DNA of 64,000 nucleotides from Dendrocalamus latiflorus (taxonomy: Eukaryota; Streptophyta; Magnoliopsida; Poales; Poaceae): assembly GCA_017311315.1 (NCBI GenBank), contig CM029664.1:27954554-28018553 (forward strand), written 5' to 3'. The translations under genes were made by a program, and so were the position numbers. The first letter of the stretch is position 1; each line of letters starts with the position of its first letter. The notes under the pieces are model-generated. The model worked only from the letters and a program-made list of their open reading frames with translations, did no database searches and was not told the origin of the DNA. Positions 44,101 to 53,338 of this stretch are shown here, piece after piece.

Positions 44101-45664
44101 CTATGGGCACTCTTTCCAGAGTCACCCTCTTTACACTGTTCAACCCACACCTATTCTGGGAAGATGTGTTTGACTTATACCTTACTTGGATTCCATCCGA
44201 GTTGGTGACTGTGACAGCTCGATCGGCACAATCTATCTGTCCTTTATACTTGGTTAACCAATCCATACCAAGTATCACATCTAAACTCTTGGAGTCTGTT
44301 ATAATAAGGTTCGCTAGGAATCTAACTCCTTTTATATCCACAGTTGCTCTAGGGCACACTGTGTCAGTCCTCATTTCCTTTCCAGGGGATTGGACTAGCA
44401 TAGGGGTCCTTAGCTTATGTACATCCCAATTATATCTTTCGACAAAATCTTTTGACACAAAAGAATGCGAAGCTCCAGAATCAAATAATGCTGATGCAGG
44501 TACTGAGTTGACAAGGAACTTACCCAGAACTACGTCGGGTGCATCCTGGGCTGCTTCCGCTGTCACATGGTTGAGATGTCCTCTGCTCATAGCCTGCGGA
44601 GTCCTTGGAGTCTGGGGCGTTCCACGGCCTTGACCTGCAGTTGGAGCTCGTGCTGGTGTAGTCCCCAAGTTAAAACGAACTGGGGTCATTGCTGGGCGCT
44701 TCTGGGGACAGTTGCTGGCATAATGTCCCATGTTCTTGCAGTTGAAACATTGCACTCCTGCCGCTGAAGTCCTGTTCTGCTGTGGATGGCCACCATTGCT
44801 TGGTCGAGGCACTTGTGGATTTGGGCGAGGTCCAGAAAATGGAGTCCTTGGCACACTCGACTCTGAAGGCTTGTGAAACTGCGGTGGATTGGGACGAAAG
44901 CGAGAGCTGCTTGCTCCATGCTGGGCTTGAAACTTCCTCTTCCTAGTTTCATACAGTTGACGTTGAGCATCTTCTTGCACAAAAGCCTTGTTTACTAGAT
45001 GCTGGAAGGTTGGATAATCATTCGATACTAGCTGCACCTTGAGATTGGGGTCAAGTCCCTGCGTGAACCTCCAAATTTTTGTGGCCTCTGATGTGACCTC
45101 TTCAGATGCATACCTGGACAGTTGGGTGAACTTGTTTAGGTATTCGGAAACGCTGAGGTTTCCTTGCTGCAGTTGATAAAATTCTCTTTTCTTCATTTCC
45201 ATTATTCCCGTAGGAATATGCGCAGTGCGGAAAGCCTCCACAAACTCATCCCAGGTGATGATTTGTGCATTCTGATGAGCGGCGCGGTAGTTTTCCCACC
45301 AATTAGCAGCAATTCCTTTGAGTTGATGGGCAGCATACAACACCTTCTCGTTGTCATTGCATTGAGTTAGAACCAACTTCCTTTCCACATCCTTGATCCA
45401 ATCGTCTGCCTCCAATGGATCCACTGACCCAGCAAAAGTAGGAGGCCTTGTTCTCATAAATTCTCCCATCTTAGACTGGGGAGCTTGGTTAGGCGCCTGC
45501 GGGGCTTGCTGCACTTGGTTCTGCGCCAAAGCTTGAAGAAGCTGCAGTTGCATGGCCATCATCTGCTCCAGGTTAGGGGCTTGAGCAGGGGGTGGTGGAA
45601 TGTTGTTCTCTGGCTGATTGTTGGCATCACGGCTGCTGTCAGGGTTGCTCCTTGTGTTCACCAT
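41189..45664 (-). CDS. Intact gag-pol polyprotein with chromodomain
   Basis: One uninterrupted frame of 1,491 codons from the ATG of MVNTRS, a typical gypsy gag start; the frame is open 37 codons further upstream (to 45775), but those residues look like leader. In order: capsid domain; zinc knuckle CFNCKNMGHYASNC (about residue 304); protease DSGASHSF (about 394); RT with FIDDILIYSK (about 704); RNase H from VFCDAS (about 850); integrase HHCC zinc finger (about 1070-1112) and core D, D, E near MDF, DRG and TERV (about 1135, 1197, 1233); chromodomain with YPVKILE, VQWSNHSESEATWE (about 1424-1472). It acts in the element's particles to copy RNA to DNA and insert it. All catalytic residues are present, so it may be active protein even though the element's LTRs are broken; it could supply proteins to relatives. 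Confidence 0.95.
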   Translation of the reverse strand: MVNTRSNPDSSRDANNQPENNIPPPPAQAPNLEQMMAMQLQLLQALAQNQVQQAPQAPNQAPQSKMGEFMRTRPPTFAGSVDPLEADDWIKDVERKLVLTQCNDNEKVLYAAHQLKGIAANWWENYRAAHQNAQIITWDEFVEAFRTAHIPTGIMEMKKREFYQLQQGNLSVSEYLNKFTQLSRYASEEVTSEATKIWRFTQGLDPNLKVQLVSNDYPTFQHLVNKAFVQEDAQRQLYETRKRKFQAQHGASSSRFRPNPPQFHKPSESSVPRTPFSGPRPNPQVPRPSNGGHPQQNRTSAAGVQCFNCKNMGHYASNCPQKRPAMTPVRFNLGTTPARAPTAGQGRGTPQTPRTPQAMSRGHLNHVTAEAAQDAPDVVLGKFLVNSVPASALFDSGASHSFVSKDFVERYNWDVHKLRTPMLVQSPGKEMRTDTVCPRATVDIKGVRFLANLIITDSKSLDVILGMDWLTKYKGQIDCADRAVTVTNSDGIQVRYKSNTSSQNRCGLNSVKRVTLERVPIVSEYPDVFPEDLPGIPPDREIEFVINLVPGTAPISKRPYRMSANDLAEVKKQIEELQDKGFVRPSSSPWGAPVLLVKKKDGSLRMCVDYRSLNDVTIKNKYPLPRIDDLFDQLKGSCVFSKIDLRSGYHQLKIKPEDIPKTAFATRYGLYEFTVMSFGLTNAPAYFMNLMNKVFMEYLDKFVVVFIDDILIYSKNEEEHVEHLRIVLEKLREHQLYAKFSKCEFWLKKVAFLGHVISAGGVSVDPEKVNDVLNWTQPKSVTEIRSFLGLAGYYRRFIEGFSKLARPLTQLLKKEKKFEWSKPCEDSFQELKKRLTSAPVLTLPDIRKDFEVFCDASRQGLGCVLMQERKVVAYASRQLRPHEENYPTHDLELAAVVHALKIWRHYLIGNRCEIYTDHKSLKYIFTQPDLNMRQRRWLELIKDYDIGIHYHPGKANVVADALSRKSYYTKLWIKDSMPALQEEFLRLNLEVVEEGFLATLEVQPTLEDQIRAAQKEDKYVQEIKDNMKKGKSPEFSEDEQGIVWFGKRIIVPEQKEIKELILKEAHEAKYSIHPGSTKMYQDLKERYWWSGMKREIAEYVALCDVCQRIKAEHQRPAGLLQPLQIPEWKWEEIGMDFITGLPRTKSGHDSIWVIVDRLTKVAHFIPVKTTYSGDRLAELYMSRIVSLHGIPKKIVSDRGTQFTSRFWQKLHELLGTHLNFSTAYHPQTDGQTERVNQILEDMLRACVLANKTNWDQSLPYAEFSYNNSYQSSLQMSPFEALYGRKCRTPLYWKETGEGQVFGPDVLKQAEEQVRLIQDRLKTAQTRQKSYADNRRRSLEFVPGDHVYLKVSPLKGMRRFGVSGKLAPRFIGPFSVVAKRGEVAYQLELPPQLSKVHDVFHVSQLRKCLRVPVEQIPLDEVNVKEDLTYPEYPVKILEEAERHTRSKVIKFCKVQWSNHSESEATWEREEDLREEFPGLFPSPSESRGRDSF

Positions 45665-45933
45665 CTGAAGCGGTTTCAGGTTAGCAGAAGGTAAGAGGGA
45701 TTTAGCAAAGGTAAGAGATTCAGGGAGACTAAGCCACATCCCAAGCCAACACACAAGGAAGAAACAAGCATTCAATTTTTAGCAAAAGAACTTTTATTGA
45801 AACCAACCTAGTTTTAAGAATGGCTGTACCACAGTGCACTTAGGCTTGGTACAGTCCATCTAGCACACCAAGCATAATAAAACGTTCTAATAACGTGGAC
45901 AATTTATTTGGGTACTACTGACTTAAAAGACTA

Positions 45934-46830
45934 CTAATCCTCTATATTGATGCGCTCCTCAGGGTCTTCCTCAGGTTCTTCTTCTTCTGGTTCCTCCTCT
46001 GGTTCTTCTTCTGGTTCTTCGCGCTCATTGGCATGATGCCGTGAACAGTCACAAGCGACCGAAGCACGGGGACGGTTACGACTGGAGGCAGTCGAACGCG
46101 AGCGGGAACGAGAAGGCTTGCGCTTCTTGAGAATGATGGTAGGTGGCGGACTGGGGCGATGCACCTTCTTGCGTGCTGTGAGCCTGGTACGGAGTCCTGC
46201 AGGTCGAAGTGGTGCGCGGTTGACAGGGGCGGCTGCTGGTACTGGTGAAGACGACGTGTAATCAGCTACAGCCTTGAGACGTCCCAGCCCGAACTCGTCT
46301 GTCTGGCCCCGAAGAAGCTGTGCGCGAAGAGTGTCAGAGTGCTGATAGCTGGAAGTGAGAAGCATCCGGAGTTGTCCAATCTCCTCCTGAGCTCTAGCAT
46401 AAGTGACTGCCATCGCCTGCGTGAGTTGCACCTGATGTGACAGCCGAGGATCGTCAACTGGAATGTCAAAAGGATCTGGATACCTCTGTCCTGCTCGAGG
46501 GTTGATGAAGAAGCAAAAAGGGGACTGATGTACAACATCCTTGTGCAAATGGCACAACTCGTCAATGGCGAGACGTGCTGCATCCTGGACAGCGTCGAAA
46601 CAGCGGGACCGAGGGTGCTTGATAGGGTATTTTTGGGAGTTGAATTCCCCATCCCGTGCATACAGGAATACCTCCATCGACCACAAGTCTCGATCCAGGA
46701 TCCGTGTCTTCCGTCCCCTGAAAATGGGCGGCTGACGGTACTCCAAGCACTGCATCAACTGTCGGAGAAGGCTAGCAAAATCTCCAGCATCCTCTCCATG
46801 TGAGTAATAGTCCCACGGGGCAGCGGCCAT
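45934..46830 (-). CDS. Extra ORF upstream of gag (orf0-like), function unknown
   Basis: 298 codons, same strand as gag-pol, between primer site and gag. The N-terminal two thirds look globular (MAAAPWDYYSHGEDAGDF..., RCFDAVQDAARLAIDELCHL, HQVQLTQAMAVTYARAQEEI); a proline/arginine/serine-rich stretch follows (about 215-265, with SRSRSRSTASSR), and the tail is strongly acidic (repeated EEPEEEPEEE). No family was recognised. I recall that rice RIRE3/RIRE8-type gypsy elements were described with an extra ORF before gag; this is probably the same kind. The uninterrupted frame suggests selection until recently. A possible tail of a homologue is at 63500-63545. Confidence 0.8.
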   Translation of the reverse strand: MAAAPWDYYSHGEDAGDFASLLRQLMQCLEYRQPPIFRGRKTRILDRDLWSMEVFLYARDGEFNSQKYPIKHPRSRCFDAVQDAARLAIDELCHLHKDVVHQSPFCFFINPRAGQRYPDPFDIPVDDPRLSHQVQLTQAMAVTYARAQEEIGQLRMLLTSSYQHSDTLRAQLLRGQTDEFGLGRLKAVADYTSSSPVPAAAPVNRAPLRPAGLRTRLTARKKVHRPSPPPTIILKKRKPSRSRSRSTASSRNRPRASVACDCSRHHANEREEPEEEPEEEPEEEEPEEDPEERINIED

Positions 46831-47017
46831 CTACAAAGTTGAGTAAAAGAAAAGATTAGTAAAAAGTTTTACAAGGGAATGTAGAGGCAAGAGCAAGATA
46901 CTAAGTAAGAAGAGAGTAGAAGCAAAGAAGCTTATATATTTTTAATATACTCTTTTATAAATATAAGTCCTTATGGTTTTTCCATTCCTAAACTAGGTCA
47001 CGTCCTACAGTCAAATT

Positions 47018-47030
47018 GGCTCTGATACCA
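47018..47030 (-). other. Primer-binding site of the outer gypsy element
   Basis: On the minus strand TGGTATCAGAGCC, complementary to tRNA-Met, four bases from the LTR end (47035). Confidence 0.88.
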
Positions 47031-47034
47031 TCTC

Positions 47035-48793
47035 TGTCGGGACCCCGGATTAACGAACCCGGGCCCTCTGTGTATTACTGCACTAGTCCCAGATCAAAGC
47101 TAGTGCTCACAGTTAACCAGAAATGAATACATCACCATCGTTGATTTATTACAATAATTAAGAGTAATGACCAAAAGGTCTCATTATTACAAATGAGGTT
47201 TCATGACCTCGCACACACGAAACACAGCGGAAGCATAAATAAATCCAGCGGAGACCCATCAATACGCCACAGGCAATTGACTGGGGAAGTGCGACCTATT
47301 CCCCCGGGAAGAACCCATCACAGCCACAGGCGAAGCAGTAGTCGTAGTCACCTTCTTGAGCTTCGATTTCCTCTGAGATTTGTTTTTGGGGGCAGCATGT
47401 GAGTACATAGAGTACTCCGCAAGTCTTGGGAAAAATGCATAGAAGCAAGGCTTGACAAAGGAAGGTTTTATGGTTCTTTTGCACAAAGCAATATTTTAAA
47501 TTCAATTACTACTAATTATTTTCGAAGGCATCAATTTAATAAAGTAATGTTTAACAGAACTATCATTAATTCTTTAGTGAAGGTTCCATCTACCAACACT
47601 AGTTAATCAAGTCTATCTGACCAAGTTTAAAACTGCGGGTTCCATCCACCCTCTCTGGCTCCATCCGCCAGGATCCCTTCCGAGAGTTCCCTCTACTCTT
47701 GGAATACAAAACTTTTAATTTTAAAACCAAAACCAGAAATCTACCATGTGCATGCATTCCTTGCCCGCCCTTGACCGTGGGCACGGCTATTCGAATAGTT
47801 TTACACTCTGCAGAGGCTGTACAACTTTACCCACAAGAGATGAATTATCTTAATAGTCAACACACTTCCTTTGGCATGAGACCCAGATAAAACATCACAA
47901 AGCCTTTACCTTACTCTAATCTAGCTAGATACCACCCGCTGAGGTTTCACCGCAGGTAGGCTAACTGCCCGAACCGAAGCCCCCTCTTGCGCCATATGAG
48001 TACAGTAAATCTCTGTCCCTCACTGTGGATAACCGGTCCATCTCCGGCACCCACTTTCCACTGGTGGCACCTAAACTAGACTATCATAAGTTAGTCAGCT
48101 AGGTCGTACCCATATAGACTTGTGGTAGTACGGTTAATGCTCAGTCTGGACAAACACAAGCGTCGGTCCTTAATTGACTAGGGTGGAACATACACTTTAC
48201 AAGATCTCGTGCTTACTGCACCAAACCAAACTAACCATCCACCCTAATCTAAACCATCTTTCACATTTTATTTTATTTTAAAAGAACAGTGGTAACTCCA
48301 TTTACCACTACATTTCATAAACACAAGGGTCAACAATAAATCATAATTTCCCAATTTTCAAAGATGTCCAAGGATAATAATTAGCATGACTAAGCATTAC
48401 ACTACCATACTACTATTCACAAGGATTTAATAATATTCTCATTATTGAGACAAAGGGAATTCTAGGGTGACAAAGGTACATGGCATTCAATTTCAAATGA
48501 GGGTATAACAAGATTGGAATAACTAATTCCTAAAGATTAAACTAAAGTTTTATGTAAATAGCAATGCACATAATTTAAAATATTTTTAAAACCTTTCAAA
48601 AGCATAGGTTCAAGATGATCAAAGGAGACTTGCCTTGTTGCAGATTTTCTGGGTCTTCTTGCTGTTGGGTGGAGTGATCGTCGACAAGGTTGGAATCTAC
48701 GCGATAAAAGACGAAGCAAACAAAGCAAATGAATACACACGAAATTCAAATAAAATCCAAAAATTCAACAGAGGCCATATTTGGATAGATCAT
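47035..48793 (-). repeat. 5' LTR of the outer gypsy element, first part
   Basis: Plus-strand start TGTCGGGACCCCGG (minus-strand end of the LTR). Positions 47582-48793 match 38087-39298. The last five bases, ATCAT, are the target duplication made by the inner element. Confidence 0.9.
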
Positions 48794-49040
48794 TGTCGTA
48801 GGGGTGGCCCCCACCTAAACCCAGCAGGCCTGGTAAGAAGGAATAAGGCCTAGAATAGGCCATGTGTAATGACATGACTGCCCCCAAAGGGGATAGCCAG
48901 ATGTAAGGGTATAACTGTAAAAGCACTCCTCATGCGTATATATATATGGGTACCAGCCATGGGGAGGACCAAGGCCATTACACTTATCTTCATCACTCTC
49001 CACTACCACCTCTCTCTCTGTTTGGTCTGTAGCCACAACA
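48794..49040 (+). repeat. 5' LTR of the Tat-like element
   Basis: 247 bases, TGTCGTAGGGG... to ...GTAGCCACAACA. TATATATATAT box at about 48937. Identical by eye to 60899-61145. Confidence 0.93.
48937..48947 (+). promoter_or_regulatory. TATA box in the 5' LTR of the Tat-like element
   Basis: GTATATATATATGGG, about 100 bases before the LTR end. The only TATA-like site in this short LTR. Confidence 0.65.
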
Positions 49041-49041
49041 G

Positions 49042-49060
49042 TTGGCGCCGTCCGTGGGGA
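49042..49060 (+). other. Primer-binding site of the Tat-like element
   Basis: TTGGCGCCGTCCGTGGGGA, one base after the LTR. TGGCGCCGT is the start of sites pairing with tRNA-Asp in Tat/Grande-type elements; the rest is only partly complementary as I recall it. Confidence 0.65.
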
Positions 49061-49093
49061 GGACGAAGACAAGCCTGAAGACCGAAGAAAAAA

Positions 49094-50107
49094 ATGGCAC
49101 CGAAAAAAGCTTCCTCAGTGGCGGCGAAGGGAAAGCAGGCGGCCGGGCCGGAGCGTCGCATGGGTACCAGAGCTTCGGCGTCGGCAGTGGCGGACGCGGG
49201 TGGCGAGGCAGGCGCGGTGGCTGGAGACGTCGACGTTCGCGCGGCGACGACTAACCCCGTCACCGGCACGGTGACGACCAACCCCGCCACCGGCGTTGCG
49301 AGGACGGACCCGGCGGTCGAAGACGTTGGCACGGGTGCGGCGACAACCGACCCCGCCGACGTGACGACAGCCGACCTCGCCGCTCCCACTGCAACCCTCG
49401 CCGGCGGTGCGGACCGGGCGGTCCGAGGTAGCCACGACGGAGCGACCGGCAGCTCGGGACCCCGCGATGCGGTCGTCCCTGCGCCGACCCGCCCGTCGGA
49501 AGCACCGGCGACCCCGCCCGCACCGGGGATGGAAAACGCCCTGCTGGCGGCTCTCAACGCGTTCCAGCGGGAGCTGGGGGACCTTCGCGGAGCCGTCAGA
49601 GATATACAAGAGGCTCGGAGTCAGCCGGCTGCGCCAGCAATGGCGTCCGAGCCCGCGCCAGAAAGGGCGGACAGTCGCGAAGCCCCCACGTCCAGCCGCG
49701 TGCCGCTGCGACGCGTAGATCCGGAGTCCCCGCTCTCAGCGGGGCTGCAGCAGGCGGCATGGCCCGAAGACTCCAAGTTCCCTGGCGCCATCGACTCGTA
49801 TAAAGGCGACACGGACCCCCGTGAGTTCGTGCGCGTATACAAAACCGCGATCGAAGTCGCGGGCGGAGACGACACCACGAAGGCAAAGGGACTCCCCCTC
49901 GCGCTGCAAGGAGTGGCGCTCTCTTGGTTTTTTACCATAGAGCCGGGCTCCATCTACGCGTGGGGGCAGCTCCGCGCCCGCCTCCACAACAACTTCCAAG
50001 GAAACTACGTCGACCGGGTCGATGCGGACCAGCTCTTTGCCGTGAAGCAAAAACCCTCGGAGACGCTCCGGGACTACTTCAAGCGCTTCGCCAAAATTCG
50101 AGGCTAG
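49094..50107 (+). CDS. Gag, N-terminal part, ending at an amber codon
   Basis: 337 codons from ATG at 49094. An Ala/Thr/Pro-rich first 150 residues, then a capsid domain (SKFPGAIDSYKGDTDPREF, LALQGVALSWFFTIEPGSI, ETLRDYFKRFAKIRG). TAG at 50105-50107 stops it in the middle of the capsid domain, but the next reading frame (50108 on) is the same register and continues the domain. The position is consistent with a single C-to-T change from a Gln codon. Either the element is disabled here, or a full-length gag depends on readthrough; the first is likelier. Confidence 0.85.
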   Translation: MAPKKASSVAAKGKQAAGPERRMGTRASASAVADAGGEAGAVAGDVDVRAATTNPVTGTVTTNPATGVARTDPAVEDVGTGAATTDPADVTTADLAAPTATLAGGADRAVRGSHDGATGSSGPRDAVVPAPTRPSEAPATPPAPGMENALLAALNAFQRELGDLRGAVRDIQEARSQPAAPAMASEPAPERADSREAPTSSRVPLRRVDPESPLSAGLQQAAWPEDSKFPGAIDSYKGDTDPREFVRVYKTAIEVAGGDDTTKAKGLPLALQGVALSWFFTIEPGSIYAWGQLRARLHNNFQGNYVDRVDADQLFAVKQKPSETLRDYFKRFAKIRG

Positions 50108-53100
50108 GTACACGATGTTAATGAAACCACAGTCGTTCCTGCAGCCGTACAGGGCCTTCGCCCGGGCCCGATGGCCGAATACAACGCGCGGAGGCCAATT
50201 ACGACAGTGGCCAAGCTCTTCGACAAAATGGACGAGTATGCGCGGGCGGAGGATGATGCGCGAAGACGCAGCATCACCGCCCTCGGCCTCGGCCTCTCCC
50301 TTGAGGAGCGGCCCCCGCGCGAGGTCGGGGCGGGTGGCCCCTCCTCGAAGCCGGGCCGTAGCCGAAAGCCCCGAGGAGGCCCTCACCGAGGCAGTGAGGA
50401 CGAAGTACAGGAAGGCTCGTCACGGGGTAGGCCCAAACCTCGGCGCCGCCAGCGCCGGTCGCAGGCGGCCCATCACGTCCTCGCCACCCAGAGCACCCGC
50501 CAAGGACCTGACCCCGCCCCACGGAGGGGAGTCCGGGGGTCGGAGGGCGGACTTGACTACGACAGCCAACCCCGCGCAGAGCAGGAGCTTCTGCGCTATG
50601 GCAAGTGGTGCGAGGTACACGGCTACGGCGATCACTCCACAAGGGCATGCATCGCGGTGATGGAGCTGCGGAGGGCAACGGCCGGATCTCGAACTCCGCC
50701 TCCTCGGCCCCCCGCCGAAGCCCATGTGGGGTGCCCAAGGGATAGCCCCACATGGGCCACCGCAACGAAGGGTGCGCAACATCACACCGTCAACGTCATC
50801 ACCGGAGGCTCTTCCTCAAAAGCCCCCGGGGAGCAGCCGCAGCTGTGGATGCTGCCCCGCAACATCACCTTCGACTTGAACGACGCCAGGGGCGTGGAGT
50901 ACCCTCACCAAGACCCTCTAGTCATCCAGGCCCACATAGCATGCTGCGAAGTCAAGCGCGTCCTTGTCGACGGGGGAAGCTCCGCGAACATCTTATTCGC
51001 AGACGCCCTCGACCGCATGGCAATCCCCCGAAGCCGGCTGGAGCCGCCAGGAGCTCCACTTCAAGGCTTCGGGGGTCAACAGCTGCAGGCCCTGGGGCAC
51101 ATTTCCCTTCCTGTCACCTTCCGTCAGGAGGGCAACAAAGGTAACATCCGGACCGAGCATGTCACCTTTGATGTCGTAGGTATCCCGCACCCCTACAACG
51201 CCATACTAGGGCGACCCGCCATCAACTCTTTCGAGGCAATCCCGCACCACGCCTTCTTGTGTGTAAAGCTCCCGGGCCCGGAGGGTGTCATCACCATCTT
51301 CGGCGACCAGGACCTGGCAAGACGTGTCGAAGGCGGCAGCCGCGTGTCGCATCGCCCGGTGCATGCCCTCTCCGGTGCGCCCGGTGCTGGGCCCTCCGCC
51401 CCCGGGTGGACGCCCAAGCCGCGGCCTGAAGGCGGCGTCAAGAAGGTGCCGCTCCAGGCGGAGGGGCAGTTTGTCTCCATTGGCGAGGGGCTCCCGCCGG
51501 GGGTCGAACGGGAGCTGCTCCGAGTACTTCAGAACAACGTGGACATCTTCGCATGGTCCCCGGAGGACATCAAGGGCGTGGATCGCGCGGTAATCCAGCA
51601 TCATTTGGCGGTCCGCCCCGATGCCATGCCGGTCAAGCAAAGGCTCCGGCGCATGTCGATGGATCGGCAGCAGGCGGCCAAAGCGGAGGTGGCGAAGCTT
51701 CTTCGCGCCGGGGTCATCCGTGAGGTCCACCATCCAGAATGGCTCGCTAACCCGGTGCTCGTCAAAAAGGCCAGCGGGGCCTGGCGCATGTGCATCGACT
51801 TCACGGCACTCAACAAGGCGTGCCCGAAGGACAACTACCCCTTGCCGCGCATCGATCAGCTGGTGGACGCCACTGCTGGGTGCGAACTCATGAGTTTCCT
51901 GGACGCCTATTCCGGCTACCATCAGGTATATATGGCCGAGGACGACGAGGAGAAGACCAGTTTCATCACACCCCTTGGGACGTTCTGCTTCGTCAGAATG
52001 CCCTTTGGCTTGAAGAACGCAGGCGCTACCTGCACCCGCCTCGTCGCCATTGCCCTGGCCGCCCAGCTCGGGAGGAACGTCGAAGCCTATGTCGATGACG
52101 TGGTGGTCAAAACTCGGCAACTTAATCTACATGGCCGGGACCTCCAGGAGACCTTCGACAACCTCCGGAAGGCGGGCATCAAGCTCAACCCCGACAAATG
52201 TGTCTTCGGGGTGCAGGCGGGCAAACTCCTCGGTTTCCTCGTGTCCGGGCGGGGCATCCAGGCGAACCCCGACAAAGTAGACGCCATCCTGGGTATGGAG
52301 CCGCCCAAGACAACGAGGGAGGTCCAGAGGCTGGCAGGCCGCATGGCAGCATTAAGCCGCTTCCTATCCAGGGCGGCGGAGCGGGGCCTGCCGTTTTTCA
52401 AGACACTCCGCGGGTGCGATGGATTTCGTTGGGACGGAGAATGCGCGAAGGCCTTCAACGAGCTCAAGCAGCACCTGGCAAGCCTCCCCACTCTGGTCGC
52501 CCCAGCACCAGAGGCTCCCCTCCTGCTCTATCTGGCCGCGTCAGCTACCGCGGTCAGTGCCGTCCTCGTCCTAGAGGAAGGCGCCATGCAGCGGCCTGTC
52601 TACTTTGTCTCCGAAGCCCTTCAAGGCGCCAAGACAAGATACACGGAGCTGGAGAAGCTTGCCTACGCGCTGGTCATGGCCTCCAGGAAGCTTCGGCATT
52701 ATTTTCTGGCTCACCCGATCACAGTGCCCTCCTCATTCCCCCTGGCCGAGATGCTACACAACAATGAGTCCACAGGGCGTATCGGTAAATGGGCCGCCGA
52801 GCTCGCTCCCTTCTCCTTGACGTATGCTTCGCGAACGGCAATTAAATCCCAAGTTTTGGCGGATTTCCTCGCCGAATGGACCCCGCCGGCCCAACCCAGC
52901 CAGACGCACGATGACCCCGTCTGGACGCTTACAATCGACGGAGCTTACAGCGTCGCTGGCGCGGGCGTAGGGGCGGTAATCGTCACGCCCGAGGGACAGC
53001 GTTTGCTGTACTCGGCGCGCCTGGCCTTCCCCGCCACCAACAACATGGCCGAATACGAGGCGCTGCTCTTTGGCCTGGCGAAGCTCAAGGCAGTCGGCGC

Positions 53101-53338
53101 GAGACGGGTGTTGGTCCGCACCGACTCGCACCTGGTGGCCGGCCATGTGGACAAGTCATATCAAGCCAAGGACCCTGAGTTGGCCAAGTACCTCGCGGCG
53201 GTACGGGCGAGGGAAAGGCACTTTTTGGGTGTCACCGTCAAGGCCATCCCCCGGGCGGAGAATGAGCAAGCCGACGCCCTCGCCAAGGTGGCCAGCCAAC
53301 GACTGCCCCCCCTGAGGGGGCATTCTCCGAAGTTTTAG
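50108..53338 (+). CDS. Rest of Gag, protease, RT and two RNase H domains
   Basis: Open from just after the amber codon to TAG at 53336-53338 (first ATG at 50171, 1,055 codons from there). In order: end of capsid; a Cys/His motif WCEVHGYGDHSTRAC at about 50613; protease VLVDGGSSANILF at about 50963; RT with WRMCIDFTALNKACPKDNYP and YVDDVVVKT (about 52089); a first RNase H (about 52500-52860, YTELEKLAYALVMASRKLRH); and a second, archaeal-like RNase H (about 52920-53300, TLTIDGAYS, NNMAEYEALLFGL, RTDSHLVAGH). The frame leaves the integrase frame at a run of seven C (53306-53312); one more C would keep it open. Nothing else is broken. Confidence 0.9.
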   Translation, partial: VHDVNETTVVPAAVQGLRPGPMAEYNARRPITTVAKLFDKMDEYARAEDDARRRSITALGLGLSLEERPPREVGAGGPSSKPGRSRKPRGGPHRGSEDEVQEGSSRGRPKPRRRQRRSQAAHHVLATQSTRQGPDPAPRRGVRGSEGGLDYDSQPRAEQELLRYGKWCEVHGYGDHSTRACIAVMELRRATAGSRTPPPRPPAEAHVGCPRDSPTWATATKGAQHHTVNVITGGSSSKAPGEQPQLWMLPRNITFDLNDARGVEYPHQDPLVIQAHIACCEVKRVLVDGGSSANILFADALDRMAIPRSRLEPPGAPLQGFGGQQLQALGHISLPVTFRQEGNKGNIRTEHVTFDVVGIPHPYNAILGRPAINSFEAIPHHAFLCVKLPGPEGVITIFGDQDLARRVEGGSRVSHRPVHALSGAPGAGPSAPGWTPKPRPEGGVKKVPLQAEGQFVSIGEGLPPGVERELLRVLQNNVDIFAWSPEDIKGVDRAVIQHHLAVRPDAMPVKQRLRRMSMDRQQAAKAEVAKLLRAGVIREVHHPEWLANPVLVKKASGAWRMCIDFTALNKACPKDNYPLPRIDQLVDATAGCELMSFLDAYSGYHQVYMAEDDEEKTSFITPLGTFCFVRMPFGLKNAGATCTRLVAIALAAQLGRNVEAYVDDVVVKTRQLNLHGRDLQETFDNLRKAGIKLNPDKCVFGVQAGKLLGFLVSGRGIQANPDKVDAILGMEPPKTTREVQRLAGRMAALSRFLSRAAERGLPFFKTLRGCDGFRWDGECAKAFNELKQHLASLPTLVAPAPEAPLLLYLAASATAVSAVLVLEEGAMQRPVYFVSEALQGAKTRYTELEKLAYALVMASRKLRHYFLAHPITVPSSFPLAEMLHNNESTGRIGKWAAELAPFSLTYASRTAIKSQVLADFLAEWTPPAQPSQTHDDPVWTLTIDGAYSVAGAGVGAVIVTPEGQRLLYSARLAFPATNNMAEYEALLFGLAKLKAVGARRVLVRTDSHLVAGHVDKSYQAKDPELAKYLAAVRARERHFLGVTVKAIPRAENEQADALAKVASQRLPPLRGHSPKF

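Noticed and set aside
51206..52120. 304-codon minus-strand frame opposite the RT
   Set aside because: A shadow of the GC-rich pol frame; no splice signals or domain, unlike the antisense gene at 56310-59257.
53306..53312. Programmed frameshift site in pol
   Set aside because: A C7 run has no known slippage layout here and no pseudoknot was evident; a single-base loss or assembly error is simpler. Kept only as a check item.
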